Source: Methylobacterium sp. UNC378MF
GTDB taxonomy: Bacteria; Pseudomonadota; Alphaproteobacteria; Rhizobiales; Beijerinckiaceae
Direction: 5' to 3'
Assembly (NCBI RefSeq): GCF_900103195.1
Contig: NZ_FMWU01000029.1
Span: 1 to 64,000 of the forward strand
Length of the DNA stretch: 64,000 nt
Shown one piece after another: positions 25,770-34,084 of this stretch; the stretch's first letter is position 1; every line of letters begins with the position of its first letter. The position numbers and the translations under genes are program-made. Below the pieces are notes generated by a model that saw only the letters and a list, made by a program, of their open reading frames with translations, was not told the origin of the DNA and made no database searches.

Positions 25770-27179
25770 ATGGCGGCGATCTCCTTCTTCGGCGACCTGC
25801 TTCAGACCATCAGCGAGCGCGGCCGCGACCTGATCGGGATCGGGCGCGGCGACATGACCTCCCGGGCCAGCGCGGCCGATCTCGTCAAGCTGTGCGAGGA
25901 CCTGATCTCCCGGCGCGGCGAGGCCTCCGGGGTGGCGCTGGCCCGCCTGATCCTCGACCGCTACGCCAGCTTCGGCCAAGCGGAGCGCCACGCCTTCCTG
26001 CGGTCCATCGCCCTCGACTTCGATGCCGACCACGCCGCCGTCGACGAGGCGATCGCCGCCTATCGCGCCGCCCCCTCCCGCGCCCGCCTCGGCAGCCTGC
26101 ACGAGGCCGCCGAGCCGCGCAGCCAGGAGCTGATCCGCCGCCTCAACCTCGCCCGCGGCGGCACGCTCAGCCTCGTGCGGATGCGCGAGGACCTGTTCGA
26201 CCTGCGCCGGGGACTGCGCGCCGGCGGCGAGGCCGATCCCGCCCTGATGGACGCCGTCGACAGCCTGGATTGCGACTTCGAGCACCTGTTCGCCTCGTGG
26301 TTCAACCGCGGCTTCCTGGTGCTGCGCCACATCGACTGGACGACGCCCGCGCATATCCTGGAGAAGATCATCCGCTACGAGGCGGTGCACGCCATCGCCG
26401 ACTGGGACGATCTGCGCGCCCGGATCGAGCCGCCGGACCGGCGCTGCTTCGCGTTCTTCCACCCGGCGCTCGCCGACGAGCCGCTGATCTTCGTGGAGGT
26501 GGCGCTCACCGACCAGATCGCCCCGGCCATCGCCCCGATCCTGTCGCAGGCGCGCAAGCCGCTGCAGCCGCAGGCGGCCAACACGGCGGTGTTCTATTCG
26601 ATCTCGAACTGCCAGAAGGGGCTCGCCGGCGTCACCTTCGGCAATTTCCTGATCAAGCAGGTGGTCGAGGACCTCACCCGCGAGGTGCCGACGCTCAAGA
26701 CCTTCGTGACGCTCTCGCCGGTGCCGGGCTTCGCCGCGTGGCTGGCGCGGGAGCGCCGGGCCGACAGCCCGCAGGGGCTGCTGCCCGAGGATGTCGAGAC
26801 CCTGCGGGCGCTGGACGATCCCGACTGGGCCGCCGACAAGGCCCGGGCCGAGACGGTGCGCCGGGCGCTGATCCCGGCGGCGGCGGCCTATTTCCTGCGC
26901 GCCAAGAACGAGCGCGGGCGCCCCCTCGATCCGGTGGCCCGGTTCCATCTCGGCAACGGCGCGCGCCTCGACCGGATCAACTTCCTGGGCGACACCTCCA
27001 AGAAGGGGCTGGCCCAGTCCCACGGGCTGATGGTCAACTACCTCTACGACCTCGCCGCCATCGAGCGGAACCACGAGACCTACGCCAATCTGGGCACGGT
27101 TGTGGCCGCCCCGGCGGTGACCCGGGAGCTGCGCGCCAAGCTGCCGCCGCCCCGCGCGGTGGTGCTCGCCGAGGCGTGA
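25770..27179 (+). CDS. Malonyl-CoA decarboxylase
   Basis: 469 residues, close to the family length of about 450-490. The N-terminal four-helix region (about 1-170) is followed by the acetyltransferase-like catalytic domain. Signature pieces are CFAFFHPALADEPLIFVEVAL, YSISNCQKGLAGVTFGNFLI and FHLGNGARLDRINFLGD (catalytic His), then SKKGLAQSHGLMVNYLY. It converts malonyl-CoA to acetyl-CoA and CO2. With malonyl-CoA synthetase 1.1 kb downstream it forms a malonate or malonyl-CoA disposal route. GGAGG lies 12-16 bp before the ATG. Confidence 0.93.
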   Translation: MAAISFFGDLLQTISERGRDLIGIGRGDMTSRASAADLVKLCEDLISRRGEASGVALARLILDRYASFGQAERHAFLRSIALDFDADHAAVDEAIAAYRAAPSRARLGSLHEAAEPRSQELIRRLNLARGGTLSLVRMREDLFDLRRGLRAGGEADPALMDAVDSLDCDFEHLFASWFNRGFLVLRHIDWTTPAHILEKIIRYEAVHAIADWDDLRARIEPPDRRCFAFFHPALADEPLIFVEVALTDQIAPAIAPILSQARKPLQPQAANTAVFYSISNCQKGLAGVTFGNFLIKQVVEDLTREVPTLKTFVTLSPVPGFAAWLARERRADSPQGLLPEDVETLRALDDPDWAADKARAETVRRALIPAAAAYFLRAKNERGRPLDPVARFHLGNGARLDRINFLGDTSKKGLAQSHGLMVNYLYDLAAIERNHETYANLGTVVAAPAVTRELRAKLPPPRAVVLAEA

Positions 27180-27180
27180 C

Positions 27181-27759
27181 TCAGCCGCCCGCCAGCCGGC
27201 CGAAGGACAGGGTGATCCGGTGGGCGGCGGCCTCCGCGGCCGCGCCCTCCAGGGGGACCCGGCCGTCGAGGATCAGCGCGGCGAGCCCGTGCACGAGCGA
27301 CCAGGCGGCGAGCGTCAGGTCCTCGGCGGGCATCGCCGGGCCGGCGAGGGCGGCCGCCCGCCGCTCCAGGATCCCGTAGGCCCGCGATTTCGCCGCGACC
27401 CGGCAGGGGCGCATGAACATCAGCCGGAACAGGGCCGGGCGCCGGCGGGCGAAGGCCACGTAGGCCGCCCCCTGGGCCGCAAGCGCCGCGCTGCCCGTCG
27501 CGGCGGCGTCGGCCGCCTCCAGATCCGCGGCGAGATCCTCGAACCCCCGGGCGGCGACCGCTTCGAGCAGGTCCTCCTTGCCGGGGAAGTGGCGGTAGGG
27601 CGCCATCGCCGACACCCCGCAGGCCCGCGCCGTCGCCCGCAGCGAGAGCGCCGCCTCGCCCCCAGATTCCAGCAGATCCAGGGCCGCCGAGACCAAGGCC
27701 GCGCGCAGGTCGCCGTGATGGTAGCTCCTGTCCGGATCCGATGTTGACACCGTAAGCAT
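27181..27759 (-). CDS. TetR-family transcriptional regulator
   Basis: 192 residues from ATG 27759 behind GGAGCGGG. The N-terminal helix-turn-helix is clear: AALDLLESGGEAALSLRATA, RACGVSAMAPYRHFPGKEDLL. The C-terminal domain fits the TetR_C_33-like group (AALFRLMFMRP…). It is divergent from the DUF4188 gene, with two copies of an operator-like palindrome in between, so it probably represses that gene and itself. Its 3' end is one base from the malonyl-CoA decarboxylase stop, convergent. Confidence 0.9.
   Translation of the reverse strand: MLTVSTSDPDRSYHHGDLRAALVSAALDLLESGGEAALSLRATARACGVSAMAPYRHFPGKEDLLEAVAARGFEDLAADLEAADAAATGSAALAAQGAAYVAFARRRPALFRLMFMRPCRVAAKSRAYGILERRAAALAGPAMPAEDLTLAAWSLVHGLAALILDGRVPLEGAAAEAAAHRITLSFGRLAGG
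27743..27757. promoter_or_regulatory. TetR operator copy 1 (imperfect)
   Basis: GTTGACACCGTAAGC differs from the perfect copy at 27770 at two positions. It covers the start codon of tetR, fitting autorepression. The two copies start 27 bp apart, about 2.5 helical turns. Confidence 0.6.
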
Positions 27760-27769
27760 CCCGCTCCAA

Positions 27770-27784
27770 GTTTACACCGTAAAC
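27770..27784. promoter_or_regulatory. TetR operator copy 2 (perfect palindrome)
   Basis: GTTTAC-ACC-GTAAAC is a perfect 6-3-6 inverted repeat, centred between the divergent tetR (27759) and DUF4188 gene (27805), overlapping where a promoter for the latter should lie. Confidence 0.7.
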
Positions 27785-27804
27785 AAAGCGCAGGAGGCCG
27801 CCTC

Positions 27805-28254
27805 ATGCAAGCCGCACCCGCCCGCCGCTCGGTGGACCTGTCCGCCTATCCCGACCTCGTGGTGGTCTATCTCGGTTTCCGCGTGACGCGCTGGCGCGGC
27901 CTGCTCGCCCTGATGGGGCTCGGGCGCGGCATCGCCGCCTCGGTGCAGAGCCGGCCGGACGGGCTGCTCGCGCACGAGAACCTGTTCTTCGGCCTGACCC
28001 ATGTCGGCCTGCGCCAGTACTGGCGCGACCTCGAGAGCCTCGAACGCTTTACCCGGTCGGAACCCCACCGCACGTGGTGGCGGGATTTCTCGCGGGATTC
28101 CCGGGGGTCCGGCTTCTGGCACGAGGCCTATACCCGGGGCGGGGTCGAGGCGATCTATGTCGGGATGCCCGCGCCCACCGGTCTCGGGCTGTTCGCGCCC
28201 GAACGCGCGCCCGAAGGCGCCTTCCTATCGTCGCGACAGCGGCTGGCCGCCTGA
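27805..28254 (+). CDS. DUF4188 family protein (monooxygenase-like fold)
   Basis: 149 residues from ATG 27805 with CAGGAGG upstream. Family features: YPDLVVVYLGFRVTRWRGL, LLAHENLFFGLTHVGLRQYW, and FWHEAYTRGGVEAIYVGMP. DUF4188 proteins are dimeric alpha-beta barrel-like; some are named after phenylacetaldoxime dehydratase or monooxygenases, but activity is unproven. Being paired with a divergent TetR, it is likely induced by a small organic ligand, perhaps in detoxification. Not obviously related to malonate. Confidence 0.75.
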   Translation: MQAAPARRSVDLSAYPDLVVVYLGFRVTRWRGLLALMGLGRGIAASVQSRPDGLLAHENLFFGLTHVGLRQYWRDLESLERFTRSEPHRTWWRDFSRDSRGSGFWHEAYTRGGVEAIYVGMPAPTGLGLFAPERAPEGAFLSSRQRLAA

Positions 28255-28328
28255 AAGGGCTCGCCGAGTGGGGCTTCGGGCGGCTATGGGTGCGCGGGAC
28301 ACACATCCCGTGATAGCTCAGCCTCACG

Positions 28329-29846
28329 ATGACGAACCATCTCTTCTCCCTGGTGCGGGACGGCGTCCCCGATTCCGCCAAGACCGCGATCGAGACGCCG
28401 GACGGGCGCCGCACCAGCTACGCGGACCTCATCGCCCGCTCCGGCGCCTACGCGGCGGCCCTGCAGGCGGCGGGCGTCGCGCCCGGTGACCGGGTGGCCG
28501 TGCAGGTCGAGAAGAGCCCCGAGGTGATCTTCCTGTATCTCGGCGCGGTCCGGGCCGGGGCCGTGTTCCTGCCGCTCAACACCGCCTACACCCCGGCCGA
28601 GATCGGCTACTTCCTGGGCGATGCCGAGCCGGCATTGTTCGTCTGCGACCCGAGCCGGCGCGATGCCCTGGGTGAGGCCGCCGCGAATGTCGGCCGGATC
28701 TGGACCCTCGACGCCGCCGGCGGCGGCAGCGCCGCCGAGGCGGCGGACCAAGCTGCGGATGCGGGCGGCGCCTTCGCCGACGTGCCCCGGGGTCCGGAGG
28801 ACCTCGCGGCGATCCTCTACACCTCGGGCACGACCGGGCGCTCCAAGGGCGCCATGCTGACCCACGACAACCTCGCGTCGAATGCCCGGACCCTCGTCGA
28901 CTATTGGCGGTTCACCGCCGACGACGTGCTGATCCACGCCCTGCCGGTGTTCCACACCCACGGCCTGTTCGTGGCGACCAACACGGTGCTGGCGAGCGGC
29001 GGCGCGATGCTGTTCCTGCCCCGGCTCGACCCGAGGCTGATCCTGAGCCTGATGCCCCGGGCCAGCGTGCTGATGGGCGTGCCGACCTTCTACACCCGCC
29101 TCCTCAAGGAGCCGGGCCTCACGCCGGAGACGGCTCGGGGCATGCGCCTGTTCGTGTCGGGCTCGGCGCCGCTCCTCGCCGAGACGCATCGCGAGTGGCA
29201 GGCCCGCACCGGCCACGCCATCCTCGAGCGCTACGGCATGACCGAGACCAACATGAGCACCTCGAATCCCTATGACGGGGACCGGGTCGCCGGCACGGTC
29301 GGCTTCCCCCTGCCGGGCGTGTCCCTGCGGGTGGTCGATCCCGAGACCGCAGCGGTCCTCGGTCCGGATTCCGTCGGGATGATCGAGGTGAAGGGCCCGA
29401 ACGTGTTCCAGGGCTACTGGCGCATGCCGGGGAAGACCGCCGCGGAATTCCGGGCCGACGGGTTCTTCATCACCGGCGACCTCGGCAAGGTCGACGCGCG
29501 GGGCTACGTCCACATCGTCGGGCGCGGCAAGGACCTGATCATCTCAGGGGGCTTCAACGTCTACCCGAAGGAGGTCGAGACCGAGATCGACGCGCTGCCC
29601 GGCGTGGTCGAATCCGCGGTGATCGGCCTGGCGCATCCGGATTTCGGCGAGGCCGTCACCGCCGTGGTGGTGGGCGGCGCCGGATGCCCGGACGAGGCCG
29701 GGGTGCAGGCCGCCCTGGAAGGCCGGCTCGCCCGTTTCAAATGCCCCAAGCGCGTCCTGTTCGTGGACGAGCTGCCGCGCAACACCATGGGCAAGGTGCA
29801 GAAGAACCTTCTGCGCGAGACGCATGCGGGGCTGTATCGGGACTGA
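28329..29846 (+). CDS. matB: Malonyl-CoA synthetase (malonate-CoA ligase)
   Basis: 505 residues, ANL superfamily. AMP-binding P-loop YTSGTTGRSKGAMLTH, HALPVFHTHGLFVATN, the MatB-type YGMTETNMSTSNPYDGDRV, GFFITGDLG, hinge GRGKDLIISGGFNVYPKEVE and C-terminal catalytic Lys in PRNTMGKVQKNLLR. The R-Y-G-M-T-E-T-N-M and DGDRVAGTVG sequence separates MatB from general acyl-CoA ligases. It activates malonate (or methylmalonate) to the CoA ester; the decarboxylase at 25770 can then make acetyl-CoA. ATG 28329 has a weak ribosome binding site. A small hairpin (29852-29868) follows. Confidence 0.9.
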   Translation: MTNHLFSLVRDGVPDSAKTAIETPDGRRTSYADLIARSGAYAAALQAAGVAPGDRVAVQVEKSPEVIFLYLGAVRAGAVFLPLNTAYTPAEIGYFLGDAEPALFVCDPSRRDALGEAAANVGRIWTLDAAGGGSAAEAADQAADAGGAFADVPRGPEDLAAILYTSGTTGRSKGAMLTHDNLASNARTLVDYWRFTADDVLIHALPVFHTHGLFVATNTVLASGGAMLFLPRLDPRLILSLMPRASVLMGVPTFYTRLLKEPGLTPETARGMRLFVSGSAPLLAETHREWQARTGHAILERYGMTETNMSTSNPYDGDRVAGTVGFPLPGVSLRVVDPETAAVLGPDSVGMIEVKGPNVFQGYWRMPGKTAAEFRADGFFITGDLGKVDARGYVHIVGRGKDLIISGGFNVYPKEVETEIDALPGVVESAVIGLAHPDFGEAVTAVVVGGAGCPDEAGVQAALEGRLARFKCPKRVLFVDELPRNTMGKVQKNLLRETHAGLYRD

Positions 29847-29900
29847 CGATCCGTCCGCCGGCCGGACGTGATCCGGCGGCGCCACGCTTCCCGGCGTCGC

Positions 29901-29937
29901 GCAATCCTGGATGACTTCGCGTCGCTCGTGATGACGG
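29901..29937. repeat. REP-like element
   Basis: GCAATCCTGGATGACTTCGC followed by GTCGCTCGTGATGACGG. It shares the plan gcaa-CCTGG-at-CTTCGc-CTCG-ATGACGG with the copies at 21770 and 55585. Located between matB and the convergent stress cluster. Confidence 0.5.
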
Positions 29938-29985
29938 TGCCGGCCCCCTCCACGGAGCGGGCCGGCCCCGGATCAGAGATTCGGA

Positions 29986-30762
29986 TCAGAGATTATGCTG
30001 CGTCCGCTCCCCCGCCGGAGGCGTGTGGTCGTCCGGATCCGTGACCTTGCGGGCGGCGGCGTTGAGATTGTCCGGATCGAGGGCGGTCTGGACGAATTCG
30101 CGGCCGATATTGGTCACCTCGCGGGCGTAGCGCAGGCCCTGGTCGCGCACCTCGTCGGCCCAGGGGCCGATGCTCCGGTCCTCCTGGCGGGTGCGCGGTA
30201 GCAGCGCGCCGAGCAGCAGGCCGGCGGCGACGCCGACCACGCCGACGAGGAGCGGGTTGTCGTCCACGAAGCGCTCGACGGCGGAGCGGCCGCGGTTGAG
30301 GCCCTCGATCCCCTGATTGGTCAGGTCGTCCAGCGCCCGCATGTTGCGGCGGTGGAGGGCGCCGGCCCGCTCCCGGGCGTCGTCATAGGCCGCGGCGGCG
30401 CGGTCGCGCGCCTGATCGGCCGCACCGCCGAGGCGGTCGTTGATGTCGTCGGCGAGGCCCGACACGGTCTGCCGCGCCTGCCCGGCCAATTCGGCGGCGC
30501 GGTCGCCCGCCGCCCGGATCCCGTCCTTGGCGGCGGAAGCCGCGTCGTGCGAGCCCGCCGCCGCGCCCTGTGGGAGCGGATCGTGCAGCCCGCGCGGATC
30601 GGGCCGGAGGGTGAAGTCGCCCGCCGCCGTGCCGGGCGCGCCCGGGTCGCCGAGGCCGGCCGGATCCGGCCGCAGGCTCTTGTCGCCGGCGCCGTGCGGC
30701 ATCCCCGCCTCGGCGGCGAGCTGCTCGGGGGTGCTGGAGGGGATACCCGGCTTGTCGGTCAT
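29986..30762 (-). CDS. Ala/Asp-rich stress-type membrane protein
   Basis: 258 residues from ATG 30762. The first 80 residues are a Pro/Gly/Asp-rich linker with two LRPDP-type repeats (SLRPDPAGLGDP and TLRPDPRGLHDP). A long helical region (about 85-165) with many Ala, Arg and Asp resembles late-embryogenesis or YtxH-type proteins. One TM helix follows (LLVGVVGVAAGLLLGALLP) and a charged tail. Last gene of the four-gene stress cluster, 110 bp after the DUF3618 gene. Role inferred as envelope protection; no catalytic motif. Confidence 0.75.
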   Translation of the reverse strand: MTDKPGIPSSTPEQLAAEAGMPHGAGDKSLRPDPAGLGDPGAPGTAAGDFTLRPDPRGLHDPLPQGAAAGSHDAASAAKDGIRAAGDRAAELAGQARQTVSGLADDINDRLGGAADQARDRAAAAYDDARERAGALHRRNMRALDDLTNQGIEGLNRGRSAVERFVDDNPLLVGVVGVAAGLLLGALLPRTRQEDRSIGPWADEVRDQGLRYAREVTNIGREFVQTALDPDNLNAAARKVTDPDDHTPPAGERTQHNL

Positions 30763-30872
30763 GGCACTGTCCTCAAATGTCGGTCTCGGCGGCCCGCCTT
30801 CGGCGCCGGTCTGCCCGTCCGGGCACGTGCGGTGTCTCGTCCCGGGTCCGGCCCGGTCTCGGAGCCCGAGCG

Positions 30873-31253
30873 TCAGATCTCGGTCGTGTCCAGCGGATCG
30901 CGGGCCGGGCGCACCGTGGGGAGGTCGGGGTCGTAGCCGCGGGCCGCGCCGGTGTTCAGGGTGGGCACGCGGGCGGCCGACACCTCGGTGCGCCGACGCT
31001 GGGCATCCTTCGCCATCCGGTTGAACAGCAGGCCGACGCCGGCCGCGATCAGCAGCACCGGCACCGGATTGCGGCGCACCGCCTCCAGGGCCGTATCGTA
31101 GGTGCTGTTCAGGGCCGGCACCCGTCGGGCATTGCCCAGCATCTCGTCCACGAGGTTCGGCACCGAGAGCCGGCCCTGGATGCGGTCGATCGTGTCGTCG
31201 AGCCGCGCCCGGCTCTCCTCGATCTCCTTCTCGAGGTCGTTCATCGTACTCAT
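30873..31253 (-). CDS. DUF3618 family protein
   Basis: 126 residues. LEKEIEESRARLDDTIDRIQ is the DUF3618 signature (an amphipathic helix that starts ExEIExxRxxL). A single TM segment (PVPVLLIAAGVGLLFNRM) and a polar tail follow. It starts with the ATGA that overlaps the stop of the upstream holin-like gene. The family accompanies holin-superfamily and YtxH-like genes in envelope-stress operons. Function unknown. Confidence 0.85.
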   Translation of the reverse strand: MSTMNDLEKEIEESRARLDDTIDRIQGRLSVPNLVDEMLGNARRVPALNSTYDTALEAVRRNPVPVLLIAAGVGLLFNRMAKDAQRRRTEVSAARVPTLNTGAARGYDPDLPTVRPARDPLDTTEI

Positions 31254-31675
31254 CCGGACACGCGCTCCGAGAGGGCCTGGGCATCCTGGCGGACCTGGCG
31301 CGTGGTGCGCTTCGGAGCCAGGGTCGAGAGGGAGAGGACGCTGCGCGCCCACAGGGCCATCCCGAGGGCGAGGACCAGCAGCACGCCGCCGACGATCAGG
31401 GCCGAGAGCCATTCGGAGCCCACGATGGTGGCGAGCCACTTCACGAAGGCGCCGATCAGGACCAGCAGGGCGACCACGGCGAACACGGCCGAGCCGACCA
31501 TGCAGGCAAGCCCGACGATCAGCTGCCGGATGTTGCCGGCCATCTCGGCCCGGAACAGAGCGATCTCCTTGCGGGCGAGCTCGTTGGTCTCCCGCAGGGC
31601 GTCGCCGATCAGGCTCTGGATGCTGGAGGGGCCGGCGGATGGGCCTGTCTGGCGCGGGTCGGAGCCGAGGGTCAT
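31250..31675 (-). CDS. Phage holin superfamily (DUF1469-type) membrane protein
   Basis: 141 residues from ATG 31675; ATG 31705 is an alternative that would overlap the upstream gene. IQSLIGDALRETNELARKEI is the amphipathic N-terminal helix of the family, and two TM helices follow (GLACMVGSAVFAVVALLVLI and ALIVGGVLLVLALGMALWA). Despite the name, such chromosomal proteins are not lytic holins; they occur in stress operons with DUF3618 proteins. Coupled to both neighbours. Confidence 0.85.
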   Translation of the reverse strand: MTLGSDPRQTGPSAGPSSIQSLIGDALRETNELARKEIALFRAEMAGNIRQLIVGLACMVGSAVFAVVALLVLIGAFVKWLATIVGSEWLSALIVGGVLLVLALGMALWARSVLSLSTLAPKRTTRQVRQDAQALSERVSG

Positions 31676-31679
31676 GGCA

Positions 31680-32201
31680 TCAGGCCCGGAAGCTGTCGCG
31701 GGCATCGCCGTCCGGCGCCTCCGGCGGCAGACTCGACGACTTGATGAAGCGGGCGGCGATCAGGCCGGCCACGAAGGTCCCGACCGCCACCGCCACCGGC
31801 GCGCGCCGGGCGAAGGATTCGGCCTCGCTGTAGAAGTCGCCGAGGCTGCGGCGCTCGATCGAGGAGCCGAGCTGCTCCAGCCCGTCGGCGGCGCTGTCGA
31901 AGAAGGCACGCACGTTCGGCTTGTCGCCGAGGTCACGGCCGGAATTGCGGATCGTCTGGGCCAGATCGTGGACCGACTGCGCCGCGTCGCTCTTGCGCTG
32001 CTCGACGTAGGTCTGGGCCTGCAGCCGCGCCGCATCGAGCAGGCCGCGGCCGCGCTCGGCCGCCACGTCGGCCAGCCCCTCGACGTCGCCCTGCAGGGCC
32101 CGCCACTGGGCGCGCTCCTCCGAGGCGGTGTGCGGCGCCTCGCGATGCGGATCCGCGATGGGGTCCGCAGGGGTGCCTTGCGGTAACTCGTTGCCGGCCA
32201 T
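31680..32201 (-). CDS. Nutrient deprivation-induced type membrane-anchored protein
   Basis: 173 residues from ATG 32201 behind GAGGAG. The middle is an extended helix rich in Ala, Gln and Glu (LADVAAERGRGLLDAARLQA). The C-terminal segment (APVAVAVGTFVAGLIAARFI) spans the membrane. Similar proteins in rhizobia are annotated as nutrient deprivation-induced. First gene of the cluster and the one behind an EcfG-like promoter, so the four genes are likely part of the general stress regulon. Confidence 0.75.
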   Translation of the reverse strand: MAGNELPQGTPADPIADPHREAPHTASEERAQWRALQGDVEGLADVAAERGRGLLDAARLQAQTYVEQRKSDAAQSVHDLAQTIRNSGRDLGDKPNVRAFFDSAADGLEQLGSSIERRSLGDFYSEAESFARRAPVAVAVGTFVAGLIAARFIKSSSLPPEAPDGDARDSFRA

Positions 32202-32271
32202 CTCGAAAACACTCCTCGCGGCGCGGGGGCGGGGCCGCTCGCGGCGACCGCGGGCCCCGCGATGGCTGAGT

Positions 32272-32296
32272 AACCGACTCGGCTGTCACGGGTTCC
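32272..32296 (-). promoter_or_regulatory. EcfG-like promoter of the stress cluster
   Basis: On the minus strand, GGAAC (32296-32292), a 16-bp spacer and GGTT (32275-32272), ending about 70 bp before ATG 32201. One mismatch to GGAAC-N16/17-CGTT. The downstream genes are stress-type, which supports it. Confidence 0.5.
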
Positions 32297-32608
32297 GGTC
32301 CCGTGTGCGCAGTTCCGCTGTCCGCACCCGGTCCGATGCCCGCGCGGCACCGCTCAGTCGACGTTCAGACAAGGTCTGCCAGAACCGCCACGCTTGCACA
32401 ACGTGCCGGATCGGGACGGAGCGGCCGCCCTGTCCCGGAACGGTAAGGCCTCGACTTGACCCGCGCCCGGCTTCACGCTTGGGTTGCCTCACGACCCAAC
32501 AAAGGATCGCGCAGGGACTCCGCGCGTTCTGGCATAGTAGTGATGTCCCGATGCAGGCGCGGCGAGATCCTCGACCCGACCCGCGCCCCTGATCCGGAGT
32601 CGACCCGC

Positions 32609-34030
32609 GTGGCACGCCTTGTGATCGTTTCGAACCGCGTCGCCGTCCCGGAAGAGGGCGGCAAGGCGGTGGCGGCGGGCGGCCTCGCCGTCGCGGTCAA
32701 GGAGGCCTTCACGGCCTATGAGGGATTGTGGTTCGGCTGGAGCGGCACCATCACGGAGGAGCCCTCCGAGGAGCCGACGCTGATCGACCGGGGCCGGGTC
32801 CAGTACGCCGTCGTCGATCTCTCGCCGCAGGACCACCTCGAATATTACGCCGGCTTCGCGAATCGCGCCCTGTGGCCGATCATGCATTACCGGCTTGGGC
32901 TCGGCGCCTTCTCGCGCTCGGACTATGCCGGCTACAGCCGCGTGAACCGGACCTTCGCCCGGGCGCTGGCCAAGCTGGTCGAGCCCGACGACATCATCTG
33001 GGTCCACGATTACCACCTGCTGCCGCTGGCGGCCGAGCTGCGCGGCCTCGGCCTCGACAACCCGATCGGCTACTTCCACCACATCCCGTGGCCGGCCGCC
33101 GACGTGTTCAACTCGCTGCCGGCGAGCGGCGAGTTGCTGCGCGCCATCGTCGATTACGACCTGATCGGCCTGCAGACCGAGGCGGACGTCCAGAACCTGC
33201 AGCGCAACCTCGTCGACACCCAGCGGGCGATACCGCTCGGCGGCGGCTCGCTGATGGTCGACGGCCGCCGCACGCGGATCCGCGCCTTCCCGATCGGCAT
33301 CGACGTCGCCGGCTTCAAGGAGGCGGCCGAGAAGGCCAATGCCAACAAGGTCGTGCGCGAGACCATCGCGGGTCTGCGCACCCGCAAGCTGCTGATCGGC
33401 GTGGACCGGCTCGATTATTCCAAGGGCGTGCCCGAGCGGATGGAGGCCGTGGAGAGCTTCTTCGCCTCCAATCCCGACCAGCGCGGCAACGTCACCTACA
33501 TCCAGATCACGCCGAAATCCCGCAGCGAGGTGCCGGAATACGAGCAGCTCGCCCGCGACGTGAACGAGAAGGTCGGCGAGATCAACGGTTCGCTGGGCGA
33601 CCCCGCCTGGACGCCGATCCAGTACATCACCAAGGCCTATCCGCGCCCGGTCCTGGCCGGCCTCTACCGGGCCGCCCGGGTCGGGCTCGTGACGCCGATG
33701 CGCGACGGCATGAACCTCGTCGCCAAGGAATACGTCGTCGCGCAGAGCGAGGACGATCCGGGGGTTCTGGTCCTGTCGAAATTCGCCGGCGCCGCCCGGC
33801 AATTGCCCGAGGCGCTGCTGATCAACCCCTACGACCGATTCGAGGTGGCCGAGGCGATCCGGGCCGCGCTCTACATGCCGAAGGCGGAGCGGCTGGCGCG
33901 GTGGAAGCCGATGGTCGAGCGCATGACCCGCGAGGATGTCGACTGGTGGGCGCGCAACTTCCTGGCCGAACTCGAGAACTTCCGCACGATCGAGCGCGAG
34001 CCCCCCACCGCCGCCGCGGCCGCCGAATAG
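32609..34030 (+). CDS. otsA: Trehalose-6-phosphate synthase
   Basis: 473 residues from GTG 32609; the frame is open upstream without family similarity. GT20 features in order: RLVIVSNRVAVPE, AGGLAVAVKEAF, WFGWSG, IWVHDYHLLPLAAELR, GYFHHIPWPAADVF, DLIGLQTEAD, RLDYSKGVPERMEA, and TPMRDGMNLVAKEYV. It transfers glucose from UDP-glucose to glucose-6-phosphate. It ends in an Ala-rich tail. It is 54 bp upstream of glgX. No otsB phosphatase is in the window. It is likely part of osmotic and desiccation response. Confidence 0.95.
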   Translation: MARLVIVSNRVAVPEEGGKAVAAGGLAVAVKEAFTAYEGLWFGWSGTITEEPSEEPTLIDRGRVQYAVVDLSPQDHLEYYAGFANRALWPIMHYRLGLGAFSRSDYAGYSRVNRTFARALAKLVEPDDIIWVHDYHLLPLAAELRGLGLDNPIGYFHHIPWPAADVFNSLPASGELLRAIVDYDLIGLQTEADVQNLQRNLVDTQRAIPLGGGSLMVDGRRTRIRAFPIGIDVAGFKEAAEKANANKVVRETIAGLRTRKLLIGVDRLDYSKGVPERMEAVESFFASNPDQRGNVTYIQITPKSRSEVPEYEQLARDVNEKVGEINGSLGDPAWTPIQYITKAYPRPVLAGLYRAARVGLVTPMRDGMNLVAKEYVVAQSEDDPGVLVLSKFAGAARQLPEALLINPYDRFEVAEAIRAALYMPKAERLARWKPMVERMTREDVDWWARNFLAELENFRTIEREPPTAAAAAE

Positions 34031-34084
34031 CCGGCGCCGCCCGCTGCTTCCGCCCGCCTCCATCCGCGTGACCGGACGCCCCGC

